Source of the DNA: Aporhodopirellula rubra
Lineage (GTDB): Bacteria > Planctomycetota > Planctomycetia > Pirellulales > Pirellulaceae
Assembly (NCBI RefSeq): GCF_014192335.1
Contig: NZ_JACHXU010000028.1
Coordinates: forward strand, 1 to 64,000
Direction: 5' to 3'
DNA length: 64,000 nucleotides
Positions 26,785 to 34,780 of the stretch are shown here, one piece after another. A program made the translations under genes and the position numbers. The stretch's first letter is position 1; each line of letters begins with the position of its first letter. A model generated the notes under the pieces. The model ran no database searches and was not told where the DNA came from. It saw only the letters and a list, made by a program, of their open reading frames with translations.

Positions 26785-27423
26785 TTGCAGCGAACCAGGT
26801 CCGCCGGCTGCACGGATGTCGACGCGCCAACCTCACACGACGAAGATCGTGCGTTGGTGGATCGACTGCTGCGCGGTGACGCAATCGCTTGGCAAGAGTT
26901 TGTCTCACGTTTCGGACGGATCGTTCGCAGCCGGGTTGCCGACGTCGCGGTGGCGTTCGGCAAAGGCAATGACGATGATGCCGTTGATGACGCAACCGCT
27001 GACGTGTTTGCCGTCATCTTGGCGAACGATGCCGCGGCACTGCAGGCATACGAAGGCCGCTCTGCGTTGGTGACCTACCTCGCGGTGATCGCCACCCGCT
27101 GTGCGACGCGCGGGTTCGCTCGCAAACGTATCGACGTATCGGACAACGAGCAAAATGAGTCGCTCGAATCAGCGGCAAGAGGCGATGATGAACCCGTTCG
27201 GCGAATCATCCTCAAAGAACAACAGCAACGATTACTCGAAACTCTCTCCGAACTGCCTGAAAAGCAACAACAGGTGGTTCGATTGTTTCACCTCGAGAGT
27301 CGATCCTACACCGAAATTAGCGAACGGTTGAACATGCCGATCGGGTCCATCGGCGTGACCCTACGGCGTGCCGAAGAACAGCTCCGACGAAAACTCGAAC
27401 CTGATTCGTTCGACTCATCGTAG
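26785..27423 (+). CDS. ECF-type RNA polymerase sigma factor
   Basis: This protein has 212 residues. Region 2 lies at about 20-95 (LLRGDAIAWQEFVSRFGRIV, DDAVDDATADVFAVIL) and region 4 at about 150-205 (LSELPEKQQQVVRLFHLES, YTEISERLNMPIGSIGVTLR), the latter being the promoter -35-binding helix-turn-helix. The start appears to be TTG at 26785, since no in-frame ATG lies between the upstream stop at 26761 and the domain; a weak start could hold levels down. A GTG near 26857 is a second option. The gene precedes a membrane protein with an FecR/anti-sigma-like layout across 66 bases, so the two likely form a regulatory pair. Target genes are not visible. Confidence 0.9.
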   Translation: MQRTRSAGCTDVDAPTSHDEDRALVDRLLRGDAIAWQEFVSRFGRIVRSRVADVAVAFGKGNDDDAVDDATADVFAVILANDAAALQAYEGRSALVTYLAVIATRCATRGFARKRIDVSDNEQNESLESAARGDDEPVRRIILKEQQQRLLETLSELPEKQQQVVRLFHLESRSYTEISERLNMPIGSIGVTLRRAEEQLRRKLEPDSFDSS

Positions 27424-27489
27424 ATCGCTCCAACGCGGCCGCGCTAACCAAGACAACACCAACCTTCGACTGACTGAAACCTCTTTTTC

Positions 27490-29460
27490 GTGAACCAACA
27501 AACGCTCCTCGAAACGATTCACCGACACCTCAGCGATTCTCGCAGAGATACCGAACCGGTGCGCACGCTGAGCGAAATCGTATGTTTGGTTGCAAACGAC
27601 ATTCGTCAACAAACGCCTCCCGGCGATGTCCGGTCACAAATCATTCCGATCGGAGTGGTGACGGCGTTCGTCGATGGGAACGTTTCGGACGACGAAGCTC
27701 AATGGGTCCTCAATGCTGTCCAAGTCGACAACAGCGTCATCGCTGAACTGGTCGCAGCCGTGAAGGCGAAACAAGAAATCCAAACCGAAACGACGAGCAT
27801 TTCCGACACGCTCAGCAGTCGTCTTCTAAAAATGGGGCCACCAACGGTCTCCGCAATCGGTGGCATCGACACGCGTTCAAACGCGGACGCGGCAAGCGAC
27901 ACGATTTCGCAGCCGATCACGTCAACGCTCCCCGACGTTCAACCGATCACTCGCTCGAATCCTCGATCTCGATCACCACTGAAGTGGCTCGCATTGGCAA
28001 TTGCCGCAACTGCGGCTGCCTGGTTGGCGTTTATCTCGATTCGTCCGAGTAACGAGTCTTCGTCGCCTGAAAATCGAATCGTTCACAGCCCTGGCCCCGA
28101 TGTCGAACGCCTCCCTGAAACGAACGACCTTCCCAACCCCGAAACATTCCCCGAAGAACGTAGACGCGAATTCCAAATCGTCGAGTCTCCTCCTCCGGTT
28201 GATCTCGCCCCAACCGAAACACCCAATCCTCGACCGTCACTCCCGGCGGCAATGGATAACCAACGCAACACCGACGACAAAGTTGCCGCCACGCCTGCGT
28301 CCCCGACTCCCTCCCCCATTCCCGCTCCGACTCGGGAGGTCACCCCATTTAACCAACTCGTTTGGACTCGCATCACGGGCTTGGCTGCGACTCAGCCGGA
28401 GGCCCCCGAAAGTCTTGATTACGGTCGTGGTGAAAGATGGTCTGCTCTCGAGGAGTCCATCACTTCGATGGGTGATGCGCGCGAGCGCACCTCCCTGAAC
28501 GTGGTGACGTTGCCGTTGTCGCGCGCCGAAGCCAAAGTTCAAGAAAACGGGCGTTTGGTCCTCGCACCGGACTCGCAAATCGAACTGCGACGCGATGCCG
28601 GTATCGCTGCCGTTCGACGTGACGCGTCCTGTGTGATCGATGTCCTGCACGGATCAGTCGCCTTGGCCGACATCCTTACGGGGACAGTCGTTGATGTGCG
28701 TGCGGCCAGTCAACCGATCGCGAAACTGCGTTGGGACACCGACGGTTCTGTTGTGATCGGTTTCCTCCCTGTCGGTTTTGCTGTTGAAGTCCATTCTGGC
28801 ACCGTGTCGATCGATGACGATGCCTTCGAAGACAGCTTGCTGGTCCTGTCGACGCACGACAAACATCGCGTCGAAGGCAACGCGAAACGGATGCCGGGCT
28901 GGGTCAATCGCCCGATCGACACGATCCCCGTGACAAACGTCGTGCTCGCTCAACTCTCAACGTCGAAAAACATGCTGACCGACATCGCAGGGCAAACCAA
29001 GCGACTCGCGTCGCTGCCGAACAGGAACGCCAACGACGCACGAACGCTCGCGACTCTGGCGATGTGGCAGGCATCGCTGTCGAATCAAAACCTCGCACGC
29101 TTGTTCAGCCGAACCGAACCCGAAGTCCGAAACCCCGCATTCGCTCGATTGATCGAAACGCCCGCCTGGGACGCTCGCTACGATGCGATTTGGGCTGGAG
29201 TCAGCCGCATTATGCGTTCACCACGCACTACTGCGCAAGTCCAACAAATGTGCGAGAACCTACGCCAAAGGATCGGATTAAATTCGAACCAAATTGATCT
29301 GTTGTTGACCGGGCTCGCCGGACCGTCACTCGCACACCGTGCAATGTGCGACTATTTGCTGCGCAGTAACTACGGAGGCGGGCCGCCATTCGACCCCGCC
29401 TGGACCGGCCAAAATCAAGTGCGAGCGATCAGTCTATGGCGCCGCGCCGCAGGCAGGTAA
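27490..29460 (+). CDS. Membrane protein with FecR-like layout, probable partner of the ECF sigma factor
   Basis: This protein has 656 residues, starting with GTG at 27490. The cytoplasmic part (1-160) contains VVTAFVDGNVSDDEAQWVLN, which resembles the short helical region of anti-sigma factors. A single membrane helix lies at about 164-183 (PLKWLALAIAATAAAWLAFI). After a Pro/Thr-rich linker (190-290) comes a beta-rich region (about 330-450: VQENGRLVLAPDSQIELRR, VIDVLHGSVALADILTGTVV) like FecR domains that sense outer signals. The C-terminal 200 residues are helical. The FecR reading is inference from layout and order; I see no zinc-binding HxxxCxxC motif. It follows the ECF gene by 66 bases. 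The GTG start and poor SD again suggest low translation. Confidence 0.7.
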   Translation: MNQQTLLETIHRHLSDSRRDTEPVRTLSEIVCLVANDIRQQTPPGDVRSQIIPIGVVTAFVDGNVSDDEAQWVLNAVQVDNSVIAELVAAVKAKQEIQTETTSISDTLSSRLLKMGPPTVSAIGGIDTRSNADAASDTISQPITSTLPDVQPITRSNPRSRSPLKWLALAIAATAAAWLAFISIRPSNESSSPENRIVHSPGPDVERLPETNDLPNPETFPEERRREFQIVESPPPVDLAPTETPNPRPSLPAAMDNQRNTDDKVAATPASPTPSPIPAPTREVTPFNQLVWTRITGLAATQPEAPESLDYGRGERWSALEESITSMGDARERTSLNVVTLPLSRAEAKVQENGRLVLAPDSQIELRRDAGIAAVRRDASCVIDVLHGSVALADILTGTVVDVRAASQPIAKLRWDTDGSVVIGFLPVGFAVEVHSGTVSIDDDAFEDSLLVLSTHDKHRVEGNAKRMPGWVNRPIDTIPVTNVVLAQLSTSKNMLTDIAGQTKRLASLPNRNANDARTLATLAMWQASLSNQNLARLFSRTEPEVRNPAFARLIETPAWDARYDAIWAGVSRIMRSPRTTAQVQQMCENLRQRIGLNSNQIDLLLTGLAGPSLAHRAMCDYLLRSNYGGGPPFDPAWTGQNQVRAISLWRRAAGR

Positions 29461-29496
29461 CACCGAACGCCCCCTGCATCCAGTCAATCCAAACGG

Positions 29497-30051
29497 CTAG
29501 GCCGCAGGCCAGAAAAAGGCGAAGATCAAACCAGTAACCGCGGCGTACACGACCCCATCGAGAATCTCCATCGCGATCCGTCGCTTGAACCAAAACACGT
29601 GCGGGAAGTGGGCGGCGCAGTGTGTCAGCAATCCCGCCGTCGCCACGAATTGAATCACTTTCCCAAACGGTGCCCCTGGAGCCAACGCGAGAGAAGCGAG
29701 AGAAGCGAGATATCCGATTACGAATGCGGACACAAAAAAGAACGCAATCGTTTTCGCGATCGCAGTCCCCATGTTAATCGGCGCGTCCCACAGGATCAAC
29801 GTCCCCGTGCACTTGGCTTGTTTGCCCTTAAACGCTTCCGATTTCATCTCATCGGGACGGTCACAAAACGGCAGCATGTACTGCCCGGGCGGAATTTTTT
29901 CTAAGACCACCAGATCTTGAAGCTGATCTTCCGACGGCAATTTCGTCCACTCAGGCTTGTGGTGTGGAAACACCATCCAATTCAACGTGCTCAGAATATG
30001 CGTTGCCAAACCAGACAAAAGAATCGGCAACCAAAGATCAAAAACGCTCAT
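29497..30051 (-). CDS. Conserved membrane protein of unknown function
   Basis: This protein has 184 residues with ATG at 30051. Four hydrophobic segments are visible at about 6-25 (LWLPILLSGLATHILSTLNW), 95-120 (TAIAKTIAFFFVSAFVIGYL), 128-150 (VIQFVATAGLLTHCAAHFPH) and 163-182 (LDGVVYAAVTGLIFAFFWP). Between the first two lies a polar segment with WTKLPSEDQL, PPGQYMLPFCDRP and KQAKCTGTLILWD. Proteins of this layout occur widely in planctomycetes and some other bacteria as uncharacterised membrane proteins. It is convergent with the 656-residue gene, with 36 bases between the two stops. Confidence 0.75.
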   Translation of the reverse strand: MSVFDLWLPILLSGLATHILSTLNWMVFPHHKPEWTKLPSEDQLQDLVVLEKIPPGQYMLPFCDRPDEMKSEAFKGKQAKCTGTLILWDAPINMGTAIAKTIAFFFVSAFVIGYLASLASLALAPGAPFGKVIQFVATAGLLTHCAAHFPHVFWFKRRIAMEILDGVVYAAVTGLIFAFFWPAA

Positions 30052-30237
30052 CAGAAAGTTCCGAGGTTAGGAAGGGGACTCTTGTCAATCTCAACCAAAT
30101 ACAGCGTCATAATCTAGCCTCCTGCTGCCTCCATATATAACGCCCTGATCGAAGTGAAAAGGGGATGTCCCGTTAGTTGTTGAAACTCGCAATGGTCTCT
30201 GTGGTAAAAACGTAGGTGATCGGGTTTGAGTGAGCAA

Positions 30238-30480
30238 CAAGCCCCATCTCCTTGAGCTCGGTTTTGGTTCAGGTTTCGCCAACGCTACCAACAGATGTGG
30301 TAGTGAGTTGCATCCAGTGATCCCGCGGAAGACTTTCTCGGCCTCCCGCAAAACGCATAAAAGCCATCGGCTTGCTTGGTCCGCCTCTGCCCGAAAACGC
30401 GTTACACGGTCGAGCTTGCGACCTGTCGTGCGGAACGAGCTCTCGATCGCATTGGTGATCAGCAGGTAACGAAGAAGCGT
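30238..30480 (-). pseudogene. C-terminal fragment of an IS256/mutator-type transposase
   Basis: Reading minus from 30480 gives LLITNAIESSFRTTGRKL and later AEADQASRWLLCVLREAEKV, FRGITGCNSLPHLLVAL. TNAIES, a spaced hydrophobic helix and a final R-x-I-x-G-x-x-x-LPxLL are typical of the C-terminus of planctomycete IS256-type transposases. The DDE catalytic part and N-terminus are missing, and no terminal inverted repeats were found, so it is a dead fragment. It marks a past insertion and deletion event at this site. Confidence 0.6.
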
Positions 30481-30759
30481 CCGTTCGGCAGTCGCTACTG
30501 CTTACAATGCCATCCCCCGACCCAAGCGATCTTAGTTGCCGCCGAAGCAACGATGGACTTGTTGCCGGACGTCGAAGATGCGTTGGACGCCGGGGAACAA
30601 TCTGCTGACGCAGGCCTTGTATGAGTCGGCCGAAAACACAGCCTTGAATGCCACGACGATCGCATCAAAACCATGCTAAAAAAAGGAGTTTTCGAGGAAC
30701 CGAGTGTTCCAGCCAGCTTTTTTCGCTTCTGCTTCAGGCTTCGCTTCGTACTGTCCCGT

Positions 30760-30933
30760 TTAGGCAGGGTTGTCAGGTAGCGTCTTCTTCAGTGTGTTAC
30801 GGATCTTGCGAGCAGCTTCTTCCGTAGGGACCGGTATCAAATCGAACGCTGCCGACGCGTCAACACTTGTTGGGTGGCACCCAGGACAGATCACGTTGGG
30901 ATCTTTCACCACACGTTTGTTTTCGAAACGCCA
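30760..30933 (-). pseudogene. Short fragment with a CxxCH motif
   Basis: The minus-strand frame reads WRFENKRVVKDPNVICPGCH, PTSVDASAAFDLI, then PTEEAARKIRNTLKKTLPD and a stop. A TAG stands just upstream and no ATG is present. In-frame protein-like sequence (YEAKPEAEAKKAGWN) continues past the TAA. It may be a remnant of a cytochrome or zinc-ribbon protein, but the parent family is unknown. Confidence 0.3.
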
Positions 30934-31065
30934 CTATTTCCGAAACGCCACTTGGACACCCGATAGCCAAAGAAAACGCAAACCGAGCTTCGACGGGTTT
31001 GATCGTTGCTATCGTTTCGTTGAGTTCTTAGAAACCTTTCGAATCCACGTTTGATGTCCTGGACA

Positions 31066-31977
31066 TCACTGCGGCGATTCAGGCTTGACTGGCGTTTGTC
31101 GCAATATCGCGGTCACGGGGTAATGATCCGACGGGGTCCGTCCATCACGTGACGTGCGATCGATATTCGCCGCGAGCACATCGATACCCCCGGCCACGGC
31201 GATCCAATCAATTCGAGAACCGTCGACGACGCCGGCGCGAAAACCTGAAAAGGTTGCTTCGCCGGGCTGGTCCTTCGGTGCCACCTGTCGATACGTGTCG
31301 GTGAACAGGCGAGGGCGAGGTGAATCGGATCCCGGTGGACGACGTTGTGATTTGTCAAACAGCCGTTGGTATGGCAAACTATCCACAGCGGCGTTGAAGT
31401 CGCCCGTCAAGATAATGTCACACCCCTTGCCGAGCACCGAGGCCGTTTGCCGGATCAGCTTGGCCGATTCTTCGCGAGCCTCTTTGCCCTTGTGATCGAA
31501 ATGGGTATTGATGAACAAGATCGGTCGATCAAATTGGCCGCGTCGGTCTTTCAGTCGCACCCATGACGCCATCCGTGTCAAGCTGCTGTCCCAGGAAATA
31601 CTACCGGTCACGTCTGGAGTTTCCGACAACCAGAAATGTCCTTCGTCGAGCTTTTCGAACCGTTCGGTTTTATAGAACAACGCCGTCATTTCACCGGTAT
31701 CGCCGCCGTCATCGCGTCCTACACCCAACGACGTGTAAGCGGGCAATTTTTCGTTCAGATAGTCTTTTTGAAATCCCAGTGTTTCCTGGGTGCCTAATAA
31801 ATCGGGAGAAAATACTCCGATCGTTTCAGCAACAAACTCTTTGCGTTTGTCCCAATGGTTGCCGCCATCGCGGGCGGTCCCATAACGGAGGTTGAAACTC
31901 ATCACGCGCAGATCATCCGCAACCACCGACATCATGGGCGAAACGATCAAGAGCAGTAGACACCAAATTCGATTCAT
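31066..31977 (-). CDS. Secreted endonuclease/exonuclease/phosphatase family protein
   Basis: The protein has 303 residues from ATG 31977, where a signal peptide begins (MNRIWCLLLLIVSPMMSVVA). An upstream frame opening to 32070 would add 31 residues that mask it. The EEP-fold signature is complete: SFNLRYGT, the catalytic Glu in LLGTQE, NTHFDHKGKEAREESA, LTGDFNA, RIDWIAV and the final SDHYPV with the catalytic His. Members cleave phosphodiester or phosphomonoester bonds in DNA, lipids or inositol phosphates. Secreted planctomycete versions of this type are usually annotated only at the superfamily level, and the substrate is unknown here. It is monocistronic, flanked by decayed sequence on both sides. 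Confidence 0.88.
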   Translation of the reverse strand: MNRIWCLLLLIVSPMMSVVADDLRVMSFNLRYGTARDGGNHWDKRKEFVAETIGVFSPDLLGTQETLGFQKDYLNEKLPAYTSLGVGRDDGGDTGEMTALFYKTERFEKLDEGHFWLSETPDVTGSISWDSSLTRMASWVRLKDRRGQFDRPILFINTHFDHKGKEAREESAKLIRQTASVLGKGCDIILTGDFNAAVDSLPYQRLFDKSQRRPPGSDSPRPRLFTDTYRQVAPKDQPGEATFSGFRAGVVDGSRIDWIAVAGGIDVLAANIDRTSRDGRTPSDHYPVTAILRQTPVKPESPQ

Positions 31978-32018
31978 GATTGTTGCACTGTTGTGAGGTG
32001 CATTCGCCCGTTCACACA

Positions 32019-32280
32019 TCAATCTACTGCGGGACCGACAAGAAATGCCTTGTCGGATTCGTTCTTCCAATGAAAACGATCTTGGAAATCCGACGGGGTG
32101 AAAATGCGGTTGGATCCGTCTTCCAGCAGGACAGTATAAACCAAGTGAGAGTCGATCGCTTCACTGCCGCGATAATGACCGTTCGCTCCAATCACAACCC
32201 ACTGGTCTTCAGCAACGTCGCCAAACAGCACTGGTAAACGCGTTGAAAACAACCATCGATCACACGCCGCCACTGCAGAT
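32019..32280 (-). pseudogene. C-terminal remnant of a planctomycete WD40-type protein
   Basis: The minus-strand frame ends with GANGHYRGSEAIDSHLVYTV, LLEDGSNRIFTPSDFQDRF and HWKNESDKAFLV. The pattern GHYRGS...LVYVV...TPxEFxxxxxWKND is the usual end of large planctomycete WD40-repeat proteins, some fused to kinases. Upstream in this frame no WD40 repeats are visible, and the open frame to 32513 reads unlike any family. So only the tail survives. It is head-to-head with the broken ECF sigma gene. Confidence 0.5.
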
Positions 32281-32484
32281 TGTCCATGGCCAACAGGCCA
32301 CGCATCGTGGTCGTCCCCGGATCGCTCGACGAATGTTGCGAATCGGATGGAAACAATTGGAGTTCCCTCAGTCCTTTTCGATTTGAGAAACGCGTTAGAA
32401 TGCGTACGCGACGGCTTGTGTGGCCCGCCAGAATCCGCAAGGGGATTCGGTGTTGATCGTGACGTAAAAGACAGATAGTAATCG

Positions 32485-32992
32485 ATGACCGACCACATGG
32501 AACTATCCATCACTCACTGGTTCACATCGCTTCGCGAGCGAGATCGGGACGCAAAAACCGTTTTGTACGAACACATTTTCCCTCGCTTGGTCCAGCTCGC
32601 TCGGCAACGCTTCGATGCAGATCGTGATCCGGCGCAGGGTGCTGACGCAACAGCATAGAGCGTTTTTAAATTGCTCGCCCATGGAGCCAAACGGGGCCGG
32701 TTTGATGGCGTGGCCGATCGCGATGACCTGTGGCGACTTTGGGTGTTGGCCACTCGTCGCAAAGTCATCGACCAAACTTGCAACCGACAGGCGATCAAAC
32801 GTGGTGGCGGAATGACGGAAACACCATTATCAGCAATCGTGGAAACCTTGGCGGCGACTCCGGATGCGATCATGGCAATGCAAGAAAAAATGCACCACCT
32901 GCTAGTCAACTTCGCGACGACACGTTTCGACCAATCGCTCTGGACCGTTTGGCGGGATACATGAATGGCACAGTCATTTGCGTAACGACTTG
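32485..32992 (+). pseudogene. Broken ECF-type sigma factor gene
   Basis: From ATG 32485 the frame reads MTDHMELSITHWFTSLRERD and VLYEHIFPRLVQLARQRFD, then meets TAG at 32656-32658. It resumes with SVFKLLAHGAKRGRFDGVAD and RDDLWRLWVLATRRKVIDQT, typical of planctomycete ECF sigma factors (ADDVAQSAFKSF...DRDDLWxxLxxxTxRKxxDxxR). Near 32913 a one-base shift moves the coding to another frame (LRDDTFRPIALDRLAGYMN). The region 4 helix-turn-helix is lost. The stop and the frameshift are each enough to inactivate it. Confidence 0.75.
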
Positions 32993-33345
32993 TTTTCAAA
33001 CGAGTTGTCTCCTTTGGCCGAGCGGGCACGCAATTCTTCGTGGGGTTGCATCATCAAGTTGTAGTTGCTGCCGCGTTTCTTTCGCACACGCGGTTCAAAC
33101 CGACCTGGCCTCCTGATAACAAGGCACTTGCCAATCTGCTCAATCCGGCCGCAACAGTACTGGCGATGCGCCATGCCCGTCTTTTCGAGAACGACGTCCC
33201 AGGCTGCAAGAAAACGGCCAACAGCTGACATCGCTTATCCCTCGTGGCTTCACACCGGTCCCCAAGCTCCACCAAGGGCCGTCGTCTGGATCGCGTTGCA
33301 TGCAAGCATCGTTACCCAGAACTCCTTGCGGACCATCTCGGGAAT

Positions 33346-33660
33346 CTAGCACCTGAGTTGATGCAAGTTCATTTGTGTCTTGATTCTGCGAATGTCCAGC
33401 TCCACGTAGCACCGAAAACCAAATAGCTCCGCGAGATCTTCCTTCGTCACACCATCCTCACCGGCAACCTCGAGCATCTCCGCATCGATGCTAAAGTCGG
33501 CTAACGGGCCTGAGTACGAAATATTTCCGGCGTCTTGAACCTCATCGTATCCGCCACGATTTCCCGCCGCATCGGTTGAATACGCTTTTGAAAGAGAGGT
33601 GCCGCCAGGCTGCTCTGACAAATCCGATACCACTTGGCCCCGTGCGTCGTATTTGAATGG
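33346..33660 (-). pseudogene. Fragment with a YD/RHS-like repeat motif
   Basis: After an in-frame TGA the minus strand reads PFKYDARGQVVSDLSEQPGG, a match to the YD-repeat motif of RHS-type proteins, then SKAYSTDAAGNRGGYDEVQD and SIDAEMLEVAGEDGVTKEDL. It ends at 33346. It lacks a proper start and the rest of an RHS protein. It could be the tail of a polymorphic-toxin-like gene or an unrelated short gene starting at GTG 33633. The reading is tentative. Confidence 0.3.
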
Positions 33661-33754
33661 TCATCGGGTGGGCGGCACCATACGCTATACTACCAACACG
33701 GCGTGTTCGTCGACGAAGCCACGGGCTGGGATATTTATGGGTACGAGTTTTAAG

Positions 33755-34780
33755 ATGAAAACGAACCAACGTCATGGGGTCTCGCAAACCTGTTTTCGAC
33801 AATGCGTTTGCATTATTTTTTCGATACTCCCACTATCAGGCTGCATGGAAGATTTGACAATGCCGAAGATCCCCGGCGTGAAACGGACCTTTCATGAGGC
33901 GGTTGGTTGGAAAGCCGAAGACTTCTTCAATGACTCGGCGGTCGTCGAACTCTGTAATGCGATTGAGGCCAATGACATTGCGAAGATGAAACAATTGATC
34001 GCCGAGGGCGTCGACGTCAACGCGATCGGGGAAGGTGGTGTCACGCCATTGCTTTGGGCATTCGTGGACAACCAACCGGAACGATTTCAACTCCTTCTGG
34101 AACACGGGGCTAATCCCAACATCAAGACCACCACCCGGCTCAATGCCCCCAATGCATTCGCCGTCGGCGATTCGGTGACCACACTGGCCGCCAGTTCCTA
34201 TTTCGTCGGTCCGTATGAAGCGGTGCTTCAACACGGAGGTGATCCATCCATCGTGGGTCCCCACAAGCAGCCTATGTTGCACGTCATTGTCGCCGCCCCA
34301 ATCTCTCAGGAATTGAAGAAGAAACGCATTTTAATGGCAGTGGAATACGGTGCGGACATCAATCAAAAAGACTCCAAGGGAACGATCGGCAGAACCGCCG
34401 TCGCTGCTTTCCAGCAATGGGAACTCGCCCTTTGGCTCTTGCAGCAGGGCGTCGATCCTCATTACTATCCACCCCATGATGACACCAACATGGTAGGGTC
34501 TGCACTTAGCCATGGTGAGCTGATCACGCCCGGTCGAAAAGAAGCTTACGAAAAGCTCCTACAGTGGTTTCGAGAGGACGGTTACGACTTAGAAGCGATT
34601 CAAGAGACGACACGTCAATTGCGTGAAATCAAGGTGATCAAAAGCAGGAAACGTTTCATCCAACGCAAAATTGCGGAGCAAGTTCGCCAGGGACTTCGTC
34701 CCGATCCGAACCTTGACGCGGAAGCTCAAGACGAATGGTATGCCGAGCGGCGTCGAGCACGGCAAAGGCAAGCGGAGTGA
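33755..34780 (+). CDS. Ankyrin-repeat lipoprotein, tandem copy 1
   Basis: The protein has 341 residues from ATG 33755, chosen because it begins a lipoprotein signal ending in the lipobox LPLSGC with Cys30. Residues about 60-260 contain ankyrin-like units (IEANDIAKMKQLIAEGVDVN, GVTPLLWAFVDNQPERFQLL, LLEHGANPN, RILMAVEYGADINQKDSKG, WLLQQGVDPH). The C-terminal region is basic and helical (KRFIQRKIAEQVRQGLRPDP). It is probably anchored to a membrane and binds a protein partner through the ankyrin surface. The partner is unknown; single ankyrin lipoproteins next to lost toxin-like sequences sometimes act as immunity proteins, but nothing here proves that. The stop overlaps the next start (TGATG), so the copies are translationally coupled. 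Confidence 0.88.
   Translation: MKTNQRHGVSQTCFRQCVCIIFSILPLSGCMEDLTMPKIPGVKRTFHEAVGWKAEDFFNDSAVVELCNAIEANDIAKMKQLIAEGVDVNAIGEGGVTPLLWAFVDNQPERFQLLLEHGANPNIKTTTRLNAPNAFAVGDSVTTLAASSYFVGPYEAVLQHGGDPSIVGPHKQPMLHVIVAAPISQELKKKRILMAVEYGADINQKDSKGTIGRTAVAAFQQWELALWLLQQGVDPHYYPPHDDTNMVGSALSHGELITPGRKEAYEKLLQWFREDGYDLEAIQETTRQLREIKVIKSRKRFIQRKIAEQVRQGLRPDPNLDAEAQDEWYAERRRARQRQAE

Larger units (their letters stand above)
30052..31065. other. Decay region with gene fragments
   Basis: This stretch of about 1 kb has no intact gene. It contains a transposase C-terminal fragment (about 30238-30480, minus) and a 57-residue minus-strand frame with a CxxCH motif (30760-30933). Neither has a plausible start, and in-frame stops separate them from any upstream coding sequence. 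The rest shows nothing I recognise. Confidence 0.55.
31978..33754. other. 1.8-kb decay region upstream of the ankyrin lipoproteins
   Basis: No intact gene was found. The stretch contains a WD40-protein tail (32019-32280, minus), a broken ECF sigma gene (32485 to about 32992, plus) and a YD-repeat-like fragment (33346-33660, minus). Just before the first ankyrin lipoprotein, the plus strand also reads LYYQHGVFVDEATGWDIYGY followed by EF and a stop at 33753, the tail of another lost gene. The interval from about 33000 to 33340 shows nothing I recognise. Confidence 0.5.

Noticed and set aside
30130..30200. Possible IS terminal inverted repeat (ggggatgtcccgttagttg)
   Set aside because: No matching partner was found on the other side of the transposase fragment.
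32974..33231. 85-codon minus-strand frame
   Set aside because: Mixed composition with no family features; it lies within decayed sequence. The tail (EELRARSAKGDNSFENKSL) is protein-like but too short to call.
34735..34779. Upstream extension of ankyrin copy 2 (GTG or ATG in MVCRAASSTAKAS)
   Set aside because: It overlaps the 3' end of copy 1 and hides the lipoprotein signal; the TGATG start gives a clean lipobox.
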